The notes under the pieces were generated by a model. That model was not told the origin of the DNA and ran no database searches. It saw nothing but the letters and a program-made list of their open reading frames with translations. From Valencia hispanica (lineage: Eukaryota; Chordata; Actinopteri; Cyprinodontiformes; Valenciidae), in the NCBI GenBank assembly GCA_963556495.2, contig OY747721.1, positions 28,718,849-28,782,848 on the forward strand: 64,000 nt of DNA. The letters are read 5' to 3'. The translations under genes and the position numbers were made by a program. How positions within the stretch are numbered: the stretch's first letter is position 1; every line of letters starts with the position of its first letter. Below are positions 1 to 11,440 of the stretch, piece by piece.

Positions 1-3000
1 AAGGAAGATGAAGAAGAGAGGTAGGAAACAAAATGTCATGAGAGAGGGTGAGTTGAAAATACAAGAGAGGAAGGGGAACAAAGAAAACACAGGAAAACAT
101 TGAAGTCTGCCTCCATACCCACAGGACGGGGGAAAAACAAAACACGAAAAAGGAACATCGACAAAACCAACCAAACATTGTGAACTAAGAATTACACAAC
201 CACATCACACAAAAATAGATATAAAAATACAACAACAATGTCACAGAGAAACTCATGGTACCGATTAATCAAGCTCTAGTAATGATAACCTCAGCCCAAG
301 AATATATCCTTAAACACCAAAGACCCCACATCAATGTGTGTGTGTTAGCATGCTGGTGCATATAAGGTTTCTCCATAAGAGTGTTCGATAGTTGGTGTGT
401 GCAGGCATCAATCCGTCTCCCAGGAATCGATGCAGACATGAAGGAGATCGGAGCAAAGACGTCCAAAGGACCGCCAGAGCCCCAGGCGGACCCGGGGGGG
501 GGGGCGACCGCATCCCCCAAGAGAGGAGAAAAGGAGAACCCCAGGGGAACATCCAGCGGCCACTATGCATGGGCCCGGGTGGCAGCAGTGACGAGCCCAC
601 GGGCTCCGCCGGCAGCCGGCCGCGCCGGGCGAACCGGTCAACGGACCGGGGGAGCCGGGGCCCAAGGGCACCCCACCGCCCAGCAGGGACCCGACAAGGG
701 ACCGGCCGACGAGGGGCCCCCGGCACTGCAGGGGCCGCGGCAGGCCGCCACACAACGCCTCCACCCTAGGCCAATCCCCACCGCCAACATCCCAGCACCC
801 CACCAATAGCCGCAGGGGACGGACAGCATCCCCAGGCCGGGCTCAGTCAGCATCTGGACGCCAAGTTGTACCAGCTCCCGGGTCCTGATCCTGCGCAACG
901 CAGGGCGCCGAGACCAGGCATCCAACGAGGCCCAGGGCCGGTCCAACACGCCAATGAACCGGCCACGCACGGTGCGCACAGAACAGGTGATCAAACGAGC
1001 AGAGACGCCGGATCCGCATCCCGCCGAGCCACCGAGCAGGCACCACCCAACAATCCCAAACCTGGCACCTCTAAAAGAGGTGCCCCAACCAACCAAAGGA
1101 AGATATCGGCCCAGCGCATCGGCCGACCGACACACCGGCCCCCCCAGGCCCGGCCAGGCACGCACCAGGTCCAAACCGGATTGACCACCGGCGCACCGGC
1201 AGGCAGGGGCCCCCGTCACCGGCGGGGAGTGACGGAGGGGAAATAGGCCCCCCATTAAGTGTAAGGCCTGAGGTGCGCCAGGCGAGGGGGCAGACCAAGA
1301 TCCAACCTGACAGGTAGACAAAGACATACAGACACAGTCATACGTTCCCTCCCTCTTAAACACATACATTCTCACTGACTCACCAAGACACCCAAAAAAA
1401 TGACACTGTACCCTCACTCACACACCCCATGCACACTTTATGCTCCCAGGTCCAGGTACTGATGCCCCAGTAGAGCCACCAGCCCCCGGACCCGGGAGGT
1501 GGACCCCCTACCTTCTAGGATGGAGACAAGCAGACCGCCAAGGGCCCCACAGTGGCAAAGCAGCCCAACAGCCCAGGACCCCGACCAGACCGCCTGTCCT
1601 CCTCCGGACCCCAACCCCTGATGGCCCGTAGCGAACAGGGGTGGGAAAAGACCCCTAGCCTCCATCCTCCCGCTCGAGTATGGTGTTGATGTGTGTTGTT
1701 ATAATGTGCATTTAAAACAGAGGGGTGGGAAGTGGGGGAGGCAGCCACACATCCCCCAACCCCCACCCCGAGCCCTCAGTGTCTATATGTGGTTTAACAG
1801 TGGGCACCGGCACCAGAGGTGAAGCTGATTGTACCGCTCCCCCTCTGGATGCCGAAAAGTGTGCCCACCCCAAAGTCCCTACATATGTGTTGTGTGAAAA
1901 TGTTATAAGTGGGAGTGTCTAAGTTGTATATTAAAATTTGGACCCAGGACACCACGGGACAGCGAGGAGGGAAGCCCCTCCTCGCACCCCAGTGATGTGC
2001 CCATGCCCCAAGACCCTATATGAGTGGTAAAGTGATGGAGCAGGTGGACAGAGGTGTCCAGGGATGGGGAGGGAAGGACTGGGAGACAAAATGTCTTCCC
2101 AGGGAGCCAGCTCCCCCACTGACCCCAATAGGCACCGCTGTTCACCGGGATCCACCAGGGGAGGGAGGCCATGGCACGTCCGACCCGGGGCCCACGGCCA
2201 CAGCACCACAAAGCCCCACGGACCCCAAGGCAGTCCCCCCACCCCTATCCCAGAAGGGGAACTAAACCCACCCTGACATTCGCTCTACTCTCAAAACACA
2301 AAAGACACTAGACACCCAGGTTGAGTTCGACCGTTCCAACCCCCCCCCCTCCCGCACACCCCTCCCCCCCGTCCGAGTGCCCTTGTAGGGGGAGAGCACC
2401 TGTTGCCACACAGCAGCAGCCTCCCCGCCAGCAAAGGAGGCCCCCAGCGCCACCCGCACACCGGAGGCCCCCGTAGCCCGAACCACGTCGACGTACCTGC
2501 CCAGACCAGGAGCAAACCGATGAGCCGGGCGGCCGACCCACCAGGCCGACATCCACCAGCCTCATTCTTTGTGGAGCGACCACTGTTGCTCAACCGCCCG
2601 GCAGGAGACCAAACCCAGCGCCCCACCCACCTGCCCTGCACGCCCATCACCCGGCCAGTCCACCCGCAAGTCCGACCGATCCCGGCCAAATGCCCAACCC
2701 CAGCGCCCCACACAAAGACCAAGACCCAGGAGCCAAGTCCAGTGCAAAAAAGGACTGATCCGGCCCAGAAACGCCACCCAGCCGCCGCGACCAGCAGCCA
2801 GGCACCCCAACCAGCAAACAAGGCGAGACGCCATACAGGGACTGGAGATGACAATCGGCCCAGAGAAAAAGAGAGAGGCGGCTGCACATGCCGGCCGCCG
2901 GCCGGCCACGACCCCCACAGCCAACAGAGACCCCACGCCGGCCGATCCCCAGCCAGGACCACAGCTAGGGGGCGCGGCGCCCCCGAGCCCCGAATCCCCA

Positions 3001-3260
3001 GGCCCACCCCAGACCCTACCCAGGCGCAGCCCGGCCACCAGGCCAGTAACCCATGTCCGCCAGTGCAACCCCCCCCAGGCACCGCATGCAGCCATCAGGA
3101 GTCACCACCCAAAGCCCAACCCCAGGCCGGCCACTACGTCCAGCGCCCCATCCGCCCAGTGATCCCACCCCCCGGGGTCCCCCCCAGACGCCTCCAACCC
3201 CAAAACCCCCAGATCAGCAACCGTGTCCCAAACGACAAAACCAAGTGCCCCCCACCCCCA
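1..3260 (-). mobile_element. L1-type LINE, GC-rich 3' UTR (runs off left edge)
   Basis: This is the downstream non-coding part of the LINE whose ORF2 ends at 3261. Read on the minus strand, bases 520 to 1 closely resemble the plus-strand copy at 28490-29240, including a shared coding-like stretch and the T-rich tail, so the two belong to one family. Bases about 400-3260 are strikingly C/G-rich in an otherwise AT-rich window and give long proline- or glycine-rich open frames on both strands. I treat those frames as a composition effect. The 3' terminus of this copy lies outside the window. Confidence 0.75.
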
Positions 3261-4414
3261 CTAGGTGATGGAGCCGATCAAAGGAGCCCAGAGAGATTGA
3301 TCAGATATGGAGCCAGAGGCCGTCTCAAGACCAATATGGTCCAACAAGAGATTTCTATACTGATTAATATTAAGAGCTTTTTTATTTTTCCAGTTCAGGA
3401 GGATAGTTTTCTTAGCAATGCATGAGGGAATGTGAACCATTAGAACTGACTTTGTGTCCATGGTGACATCATTTAAATTTCCTAACAGGCAAATTGAGGG
3501 AGATGGTGGGATGTTACATTTCAGACACTTTGATAAGTCCTCACAAATCTGGCACCAAAATTTCTTAACAGGTGGACAGAACCAAAGCGCATGAGCATAA
3601 GTATCTGGTATATTGCTTGTGCATTGTAAGCAGGTATTAGACGATGTAAAACCCATCCTAAACATTCGTTGACCTGTATAGTGTACTCTATGAAGGATTT
3701 TGTATTGTATTAATTGCAAATTAGGATTTTCTGTTATTTTAAAGGTTCTTAAACATATCTGAGACCAGACGTTTTGGTCAAAGCTGGCTGATAAATCCAC
3801 CTCCCATTTTGAAATAGGGATGGCTATTGATTCATCTAATGTAGATAAAGTTTTGTATATTTTAGACAGCAATTTGGGGGGGTTGAGATTAAGAAAATCT
3901 AAAACTCTTGCTGGAATATGTAATTCAGCTGTATTGAGCCTAAATTTACCTTTAATAATAGATTTAATTTGTTGATATTCTAAGAATTTGTTTTTATCAA
4001 TTCCATATTGTGTAATTAATGTATTAAATGGGATAAAGTCTGTTCCATCAAATATATGTTCCAGGTATTCAATTCCATTGCACCTCCAGACTGGAAAACT
4101 TATCATACATTTTTTTTGCAAGATGTCGGGGTTATTCCAGATGGGTGTACGTCTGCATGGGATTATTGTGGACTCTGTCATTTTTAGAAACTCCCACCAT
4201 GCTGTCAGAGAGGAGCTGATATTTATGCTTTTAAAGCATTCATATGTTTTATATTTGAGCTAATAAATGGTAGGTCTGAAAGTTTTATCTTATTACATAG
4301 TGTCTGTTCTACGTCTATCCAGGACTCGTCTAGGTAGCTATGTTTTAACCATCTTGATATGTATTGGAGCCTGTTGGCTAAGAAATAATGATGGAAGTTT
4401 GGTAGATCTAGACT
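3261..4414 (-). pseudogene. L1-type LINE ORF2, C-terminal part
   Basis: The minus-strand frame encodes the last ~370 residues of an ORF2 polyprotein, which in intact elements supplies endonuclease and reverse transcriptase. The visible part begins just after the RT domain (LDLPNFHHYFLANRLQYISR) and ends with a cysteine-rich CCHC segment (CLQC, then H and C in DTYAHALWFC) typical of L1-clade ORF2 C-termini in fish. One frameshift lies between about 4182 and 4230. Homology stops abruptly near 4414, which is the usual 5' truncation of a LINE insertion. The stop at 3261 is followed by the long 3' UTR. The copy cannot be active. Confidence 0.85.
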
Positions 4415-5031
4415 CCTAACCCTAACCTTAATCAAAACATAATTCACACCATACCTCTAAACCTAACCCCCAACCCAAAAAAAGGGGGTCCACCTTATTA
4501 GGACCGGGCTTTGGTCCCTACAAGGTCTATCGGTCTCCAGAAGGTTAGCGAATATGCCAGAAAAGGTCCTAAATAGGGTAGTTACATACACATACATACA
4601 CACACATCTACACACACTGCTTTAAGTGGACAACAAGAAGTGCCAGTACTCTTTTTTATCATTGAGGTTGGAGCATAAAATGCAGAGATTCCTGAATGTC
4701 CACATGGCTTAGTAAAAAGAGGTCCCCCTCTCTCTATGCATAATAATGCAAATCGAAAGAGAGGGAGCTCAGGTCAAATCTCCTATATAATCCATTCGAG
4801 TCATATGTTGACTATGTACATACATTTATTTCAAATGAAAGTGTGCAATTACATTTCCTTTGCTTAATTAATAGCAAACAGGCAAGTAACAGCGTAACAG
4901 AAATTGTTACCTTTTCTTGAATTAGAAAAACAAAGTGCTACTGAACTTATGTGTAATTAAATAAAACGTGCAGAAGATCAAAATAAAGTTAAAATATACA
5001 TAATAAATATAAATGATATACATAAAAAAAG
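4415..5031. other. No gene; CTAACC-rich and CA-rich stretches
   Basis: The first ~150 bases carry short CTAACC-like motifs and a phrase (GGTCCCTACAAGG) seen in dispersed fish repeats, followed by a CA-rich stretch near 4580-4615. I see no coding frame of note. Confidence 0.4.
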
Positions 5032-5187
5032 TAGGGCTGTCAAACGATTTAAAACCAATCTAGTTCATTACAGGGTAGCCATGAATTAATCACGATTAAT
5101 TGACATTCCTAAACATGATTGAAACAGTACAGTTTTTGGTGTAAATAATAGACTAAACTGGATGTCGTAAAAAAAAAAAAAAAAAAA
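5032..5187. repeat. hAT-like terminal fragment plus poly(A) run
   Basis: The segment opens with TAGGGCTGTCAAACGATTT and continues with a cgattaat motif, the recognisable end of a common vertebrate hAT-type non-autonomous element. The opposite terminus is not found nearby, so this is a one-ended fragment. A run of about 19 A residues closes it at 5169-5187. Confidence 0.5.
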
Positions 5188-5317
5188 GAAAATACAGGAG
5201 AGATGCATGGAACTTTTGTATTGAATTCCACAATCACATTTAAACGTGGCCCTTTTAACCTTGCCTGTTGCTAAGGCAAGCTAACTGGTTAACCTTTTGT
5301 GAATATAAAGATAACTA

Positions 5318-5533
5318 TTTCTTAATTTTAGACAACCCTGAGGATCCTCTTCATTGGACTACTCTACAACAACAGGGTGTCTTGAGTCTAATGTTTTGCT
5401 GCAACACAGACTGCTACAGAAAACCCTTCTGCCCACAGCCATCAGGATCTACAGTCCTTGAAGAATTAAATAGTATGAACTACAACAACACTTAATTTCT
5501 CTGTGGAATCAATAAAGTATTTTTGAATTGAAT
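5318..5533 (+). mobile_element. Rex1/L2-like LINE, 3' terminal fragment
   Basis: The plus-strand translation contains DNPEDPLHWTTLQQQ followed by CCNTDCYRKPF, matching the end of the ORF in the antisense LINE at 52316-52935 (DNPEHPLHETILQQQ). The fragment ends with a short UTR carrying AATCAATAAAGTATTTTTGAA, the characteristic 3' end of this family. Only about 70 codons remain and the copy is inert. Confidence 0.7.
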
Positions 5534-6641
5534 CCCTAAGACAGTGATGGCTGACGAGATCCGCTGGCTCAGGGCACTGAGTCAGCGTTGCCCAAGGCCG
5601 GCGCTGCCAGTGCTGCTGAGGCATAGGGAGACATGATGGGTCCAGTCTCTGAGTGGTAATGTTAACATAGGCTAATGTTCAAAACAGTTAGCTATGCTAT
5701 GCTAACTAAGTGCTAATGTGATAATAATGGTAACCTGAAAAATGCAATCGATCAAAACTCGCAATTCGAGGGCGAGTGTGTCAGAGATGGTTTAATAACC
5801 AAACCCAAGGGGCGTGTCTGTGATACCATGCCTGTGACATGAAGAGTGAAAAAAGATGTACCGCTCTCCACCAATCACAAATTTCACATGCAGTAGCCAC
5901 ACTTCAACCCTAAGAGGGCAGCACTAAGACGATTTTAGACAAAAAACTGTAGAATTAAACAAGTTTACACAAAAATGTACAAAATGTTTAGAGAAACTGA
6001 AAGATTGCATTGGTAAATACCCATTTATAAAGTTTAGAAGCAAAAAAAAGTTGTTTTGGGGTTTAGTTACTCTGTAAAGTGTAGTATGCGGGGGATGGGG
6101 TTGAATTCTATGTTAATAAGTAGCATAAACTCAAATCCAGGGGACTCCTGGTGTCCCAAGTAGTCATGTTTGGTTTGCTTGTTTTTTCATAGTTAAGCAC
6201 ACAGAAATTTGCTAGTCACATAGAATCAAAATTAATAACTACTGTAATTAAACTGATATTTTTATCATTAATTGGGAAAAAGTAAAACCTAAAACGAACT
6301 ATTCATTGTTTAAAGGGAATATGAAGATATTTTCAAATAAAAGTTAGTCTTTTTAGCAGATTAAATGTGCTATATCTGTCTCTCATATTTTGCATGCAGT
6401 TTGAAGTTCTAAATAGTCCAAATTTTTTCTAAACTATGAAGGAAAGGAAAAGTGAACTTTAACAGAGCAACCTCTGGTTAGTCATCTTTGCCCATCTCTG
6501 AACCTCAGCAATTGGTGATTTTTTTTGTGACGTCAATGTTTGTTTTCCCTCATTGCATCACGGGATTGGGTGGAAAGAAACAGCGTGTTTCACCTATATT
6601 TCGATTGTTTTGCATGTTTGGAGGAGGATTCAGCAAAGCAG
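5534..6641. other. No recognised gene
   Basis: This is AT-rich unique-looking sequence. Near 5750-5900 there is a GC-richer patch (GGGGCGTGTCTGTGATACC, CACCAATCACA) that resembles subterminal DNA of fish transposons, but I could not pair it with a second terminus. It might be the 5' side of the THAP element that follows. Confidence 0.3.
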
Positions 6642-7073
6642 ATGGTTCATTCTTGGAGTGTGGTCGATTGTACAGAATTATTATTTTTTTTTACGAATTC
6701 CTTTCAAAAAGGACCCCAAAAAACGAAAGATGGTTGTGGGCGATCAGGAGATTAAACTCATTCCTGCAGCAACGGACTGTTTGTGAGGTACATTTTGTTC
6801 ATGGTAAGTCCTTGTGACCATGTGTGACCATTTTTCTAAAACATGCAAGTTAGCATATTTTAAAATCCACTGCGTTATATTGTTTTCGCCTTATGAGTCA
6901 GGTGTCCCAAACCGTGATCCACAGCACCCTGACTATGCACACTGCTGTACATGCAGCAGTTGTAAATCCTATCCTGACAGCTGCTTCTACTTTAAACAAT
7001 TAAAGATGCTACATTCTCTCATGTCACAGGACAACTACATTTTTTCCACAGCCACTACATTTCCAAAAATAGG
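6642..7073 (+). pseudogene. THAP zinc-finger domain, two-exon fossil
   Basis: THAP domains are C2CH zinc fingers that bind DNA and occur in P-element/Kolobok-type transposases and in genes domesticated from them. Exon 1 (6642-6803) begins MVHSWSVVDCTE, shifts frame in a T-run, then reads FYEFLSKRTPKNERWLWAIR and CEVHFVHG, which gives the WL.AIRR core and the final C-x2-H pair. The first zinc cysteine appears replaced by Trp. A GT donor follows at 6804. Exon 2 (6902-7073) starts after a CAG acceptor and reads GVPNRDPQHPDYA, the usual continuation, with the splice phase preserved. The 98-bp intron shows the copy is genomic, not reverse transcribed. It is broken by the frameshift, and no downstream transposase is visible. 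Confidence 0.7.
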
Positions 7074-8533
7074 TAAATAAATAAATAAGGACACTAACCA
7101 ATGAAAACTTACCCTGCTTTGCAGTCGCAGCGATTTTGCCTTTGTAGGAATTGGGAGAGCAAACCTGCAAGGCCACATATTCTGGATTAATATGGAAGTT
7201 CATTTAGATGGGACATCTAAATCAAATGGTAACCAATAAACTTACTCCAGCACAGGTTGGTTGGACAAAGATGTTTCAGCAGGTGAGCCTGAAGACCATG
7301 AAGATGGAAAACCGAAGATCGGAATATAAAAGTAAAGGGAAGCATTTTAAGTTTTTTTTATGATCTCTGAGGTTGATTTAGGCCAATTTAGGTGGGCGGA
7401 AGCAGGTGAAAGAGAAACCATAGCAGGTGGTGAGAGGATGCTTCAGAGGTGAGGAGGTGACGCACCGCAGATTCCACTCCACCATGTGACCTCTGACTCT
7501 TGGTTTTCCACAGCAGTTTAGCTTTCAATTGTTCTTTGAGAAGGTGATTAGGTTAAACTAAAATTGTTCTCAACACACAAAGCTCTCAGTGGCAGAACTG
7601 AAAAAAAACAACCTTTATAGCTTTTCACAGTGAAACAAAAAAGCTTTATTTGGAATAATGGCTCAGTTTAAGATGCTCTCCTAATGTTTTTTTTTTGTTC
7701 ATATCATAAAGTTGTGTGGATTAAAAAAAAATATTGAAAAACAGTTTTTAAATTCCTTTACTTTTAAACACAAACTTTGCAAAATTTAGTTTAGAGCACC
7801 ATGCTGTAAAAGCTCTGCTTGTCCTTAAATGATTGAACAACTTTTGGCTCTGCTAACAGAGAAAAACAAAAGGTCATGCTGCCTCGGCAACACGAGGAGT
7901 TTAGATTCCAACAAAATGAAGGAATAGAGTCTAAGAGCTGAAAGGACAGCTGATATCTGAGGAGAATGGCTCAGATTAATCCCTTACAGGATGGTTAGGT
8001 GAGCAGGGTGAAAACAGGTGTGAGGTTTAGCCTTATCTCATTAGCCTGCCGTGAAGAGGGTTGATGTAGAAGGTATGAAGGTTAGGTTGCTATGCCTTCG
8101 TCATCGATTTAACTGAAGTCATGAAAATGCTCAATCTAAATACAAATCTGCAACTGAAAGGCTTTGCACAAAAAGATGTGAAGGACATCCTAAGAGGTTA
8201 GAAGAAAAGCAAAACCAGAAAATAAAGATTTCAAAACACCTCAAATGGAAGGACATATGAAGTTCAGAAAAACATTACAACACTATGTTTGTAATTTAAC
8301 CTTTACTTAGGCCTGCTCTACACAGAGACAAAACAGGTATAGTTTCAAAAACTATGACACCACAATAATTAAAACATTTGTTCAAATGAATTCACACAAA
8401 CCGATTTAAAATGCTGAAGTACATATGCCAGTCCCACTGGTGGCGTTGGGACACTGACAGAGAAAAACAGAAAAGAACATGTGCAGTCAACCCGGTGGCA
8501 AACACAACAAATCTAGCTTCAAATAAGAGCTTT
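7074..8533. other. No recognised gene
   Basis: About 1.4 kb of AT-rich sequence with short poly(A)/poly(T) runs. I found no convincing coding frame, terminal repeats or RNA gene. Confidence 0.4.
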
Positions 8534-9060
8534 AGAATAGAATAGAAAAGAATAGAAAACTGTCTGACCCCAAAAGGTTACAGAAATTCATCTTTGACAG
8601 GGCTCCATGTCTACAGACACATACAAAACAATAAAAGATCTAAGACCACATATATCTTAACTAAATTCCAATGCAATGATACTTAAAAGACGATAAAATC
8701 GTTGTAAAAATTCCCTTACTATTAAGGTCCGTGACTGCAGTTGGAATAATTGATTTTTTTATAGACTGTTTTTTTTGGCCAGCGGGACTTTGTATCTTCT
8801 ACCTGATGGGAGAAGACTGAAGGAAGGCTGAAGGGGATGAGAAGGATCCTCTGTGATCAAGGTGGCTTTTCTGATCACAGAACGTTCATACAAATGCAAT
8901 AGTGGAGTTTGTGGTGAACAGATTATTTTGCCGGCTTGATCTACATTTCACGACAGTTTTGTTTTTTGTTTACTGGTGAGAAAGTTGTACCAGGATGTGA
9001 TGTTAAAAGTTGAAATGGATTCTAAAAGTGACCAGTAAACCATGATTAAAATATTTTGCC
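8534..9060 (-). mobile_element. L2/Rex-type LINE 3' end, decayed
   Basis: On the minus strand this reads as the end of a LINE ORF, with a LLPSGRRYK motif around 8790-8815 typical of fish L2/Rex elements, followed by a UTR. On the plus strand the left edge has the AATAGAATAGAAAA and AAATTCATCTTTGACAGGG phrases that end many such elements. Stops and indels are frequent. The exact clade is uncertain. Confidence 0.5.
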
Positions 9061-9360
9061 TTAACATTAAAATTCCTTAGCTTCCTAAGGAGCTTTATTT
9101 AAAAGCATATGGTGGATGTGTTTCTCTGGACCCGGTTTCAAAACATGATTGTTTATGGTGTCCTGAAACGCCAGCTCCTTGTAGATGAGACACCTATTCG
9201 ATTAAATATCTTTGCTGCTACACCTGGTTTCATCTCCGTGTGAACAGGTCCTTAATCAGGCAGGACAGATTGAGAACAGTGTCTTATTTAGAACTGCTGC
9301 CTGGCAAGAGGCAGGGCCTTTTGGAAAGGGGGTAAAGGACTGTAAAAGCAGACAAATTTA

Positions 9361-9660
9361 AACTAGAAAAGCATTCGGAGTGCGCAGACCTCTGCCAAGG
9401 CAGCTAAGTCCCCCACCTTCCAGAGAATGATCCAGATCACCACCAAAGTCGGAGTTCAGCATCCTGACAGCCTGGTAGATGAAGTTGTGTGTCAGTCTTG
9501 TGGAGTGGGGCCGAAGGCTTCAGAACCTTCTCCTTTATCTTCAACAATGCTAAAGGCTCCAATGATCTTGCTGGCTGCATTCACTATGCTGGTGGTTGCC
9601 GAACTATTTCTACTGTGCCCTCCTTTGGTGTATAGCGATATCTAACATTGCTTTCAATAT
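9361..9660 (+). repeat. Dispersed repeat-like segment with a 72-aa ORF
   Basis: The phrases GCGCAGACCTCTGCCAAGGC and GATCCAGATCACCACCAAA resemble a widespread fish interspersed repeat. A small frame (9427-9645) ends in a hydrophobic stretch (MILLAAFTMLVVAELFLLC) that could form a membrane helix. With no homolog recognised and repeat-like sequence just upstream, I do not call it a gene. Confidence 0.35.
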
Positions 9661-9972
9661 ATTTGTAATGCCTCTCTGTGCATGATTGGTTTAAAAAATG
9701 AAATAAACTATGAGAGGAATAACAAATTATTGTAAAGGTTGTTTTGCAAAACTGAGGTCATCAATCATAACTTTTCAGTACATGGTGTGAGCCTGCTGTG
9801 ATGTCACTTTTTCTGCCAGGTGGAGGTGTGTGTTTGTGCCCTGCATCACTGAATTTGGTTCATTAAACATTGCTTTCAGAAATATGCCACTGTATGCAAG
9901 TTTCAGTAAAAACTTGTTTTGGTCAAATTTGTGGCCAAGATCACTGCCATCTTCCTTAAAAAAATGAAAATC

Positions 9973-10688
9973 TCAGTTTAAAGACCCTGGACAGCACCTT
10001 GCTGTGCAACAGAACATTTTCTTGCACAGTAATGAAAAAAAACGGGTGATGTAGTTGACTTTGACTTTTACATCCTTCAGCTTTGGAATCGGCAGTTTAG
10101 ATGCAAGGGTGTCGCAGTGCACTGTATAATGCAGCGTGTGCACTGCAATATTGGGGGAAACACGCTTCATGAATGCGTGCACCCCTCCTACTTTCCCAGC
10201 TATTGTCTTTGCCCCATTTGTGCAGATCTCTACAAAGTCCCTATATGTCCGTTGACATCTCATAAATGCATCTGCCAATGCTATTACTGTACAGATGAAT
10301 AACCCATAGTTTGCTGGCCCCTGCTATGAATCATAGATGGAATAATCTGCCATAGTGCAGGGAATTATATAATCATCCGCAGTTGTGTGCTATTTTTCAC
10401 ACTGTGCCACTATGTACAAAACTTAACATGAGCTCACTTGAGCATTTGCAGATGTTTGGTGTAACGAAGACAAAGGCAAGATATCCTTTGTCATATTTGC
10501 TACTCTTTGGCCTGGAAGGAAGTTGGTTTAGAAGCTTATTTGGCAATGTTTCTTCTTCGGCTTTGCAATTATTTGGGAGCTTCATCAAAAACCTGTCCAT
10601 TATATTAGCTCGCCTGCCCCCCACCCCCCGGAAATGACTTTTCTGCGCCTCCCCCCAGTGGGTGCACCCCCCATTTTGGGAACTACTG
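9973..10688 (-). pseudogene. hAT transposase fossil (ZBED5/SCAND3-like)
   Basis: Two minus-strand blocks match the ends of a hAT-family transposase that has lost its middle. The N-terminal block (10397-10624) reads IMDRFLMKLPN and KSSKYDKGYLAF, the start of this family. The second block (9973-10278) reads FVEICTNGAKTIAGKVGGV and LKDVKVKVNYI, matching the catalytic region (C.DGAK...G) of ZBED-type hAT proteins. The expected Asp in that motif is Asn here. The outer end at 10671-10688 reads, on the minus strand, CAGTAGTTCCCAAAATGG, a typical hAT terminal inverted repeat. The other terminus was not found. Confidence 0.7.
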
Positions 10689-10749
10689 CACTATGCATTG
10701 CAGTGCACTATGCATTGCAGCTAGTGATGATGCTCTCAATTGTACCGCA

Positions 10750-11440
10750 TTAGAAGCAGCACATGATGGGAGGTGGGACATGTGCTCTCCTCAGTTTGTG
10801 GAAGAAGTAGATTTGTTTCTGAGCTTTCCTGGCCAGCTGTGTTGTGTTTATTGTCCAGGAGAGGTCCCAAGAGATGTGTACCCCCAGGAAATGTGTACTG
10901 CTCACCCTCTGCACAGCAGCACCATTGATGGTCAGTGGGACATGCTGTGGTGGTCTCCTTTTGAAGTCAGTAAGAATCTCTTTGGTTTTCTCCACATTGA
11001 GGAAGAGATTCTTTGTACCAGTGCACCAGGTAGCTTGCCTCTCTCCTGTAGCTTGCCTCATCGTTGTTGGGGATTAGGCCCACCACACCTGCCATCCGCA
11101 AACTTGAAGATGTCGATGGTGTTGTAGCTGGACACACAGTAGTGGGTTAGCAGGGTGAAGAGCGGTGGGCTGAGCACACATTTTTGTGGTGCCCCGTTTG
11201 CTCACCATGATGGTCTTGGAGGTGTTGCTTTCAGCCTGTACATTTTGTGGTCTCTCTGATAAGAAGTCCAGCAGCCAGTTACACAGAGATATCCTGATTC
11301 ATAGATGTCACATTTTATTAATTAGCTGCTGTGGGATGATGGTGTTGAATGCTGAAGGAAAGTCTAGAAACAGCATTCTCACATATGTCTTTGGCATTCA
11401 GGTGTCTGAGGGCTGGGTGGAGAACAGCTGAACGGCATTT
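10750..11440 (-). pseudogene. L2/CR1-type LINE reverse transcriptase fragment
   Basis: The minus strand encodes consecutive RT pieces. They run from 11440 downward: the block with LSFSIQHHHP, then NGAPQKCVLSPPLFTLLTH (the G.PQGCVLSP motif), KFADG (the catalytic FADD motif with the second Asp changed to Gly), then at 11061-10750 LNVEKTKEILTDF, VQRVSSTHFLGVHI and QLARKAQKQIYFFHKLRRA. The order fits a single non-LTR RT, and the mutated FADD plus several frameshifts make it inactive. It lies a few bases beyond the hAT terminus at 10688. Confidence 0.8.

Noticed and set aside
381..3425. Long proline-, arginine- or glycine-rich open frames on both strands, including a 340-codon frame
   Set aside because: They are overlapping frames in GC-rich DNA that is the 3' UTR of an L1-type LINE. 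They have low complexity, no domain and no splice context.
4410..4480. CTAACC-like words suggesting an interstitial telomere repeat
   Set aside because: Only two or three imperfect units; the surrounding words fit a dispersed fish repeat better.
9427..9645. 72-aa ORF with a hydrophobic segment as a possible small membrane protein
   Set aside because: It overlaps repeat-like sequence, has no recognised homolog, and its 5' part reads like a common interspersed repeat.
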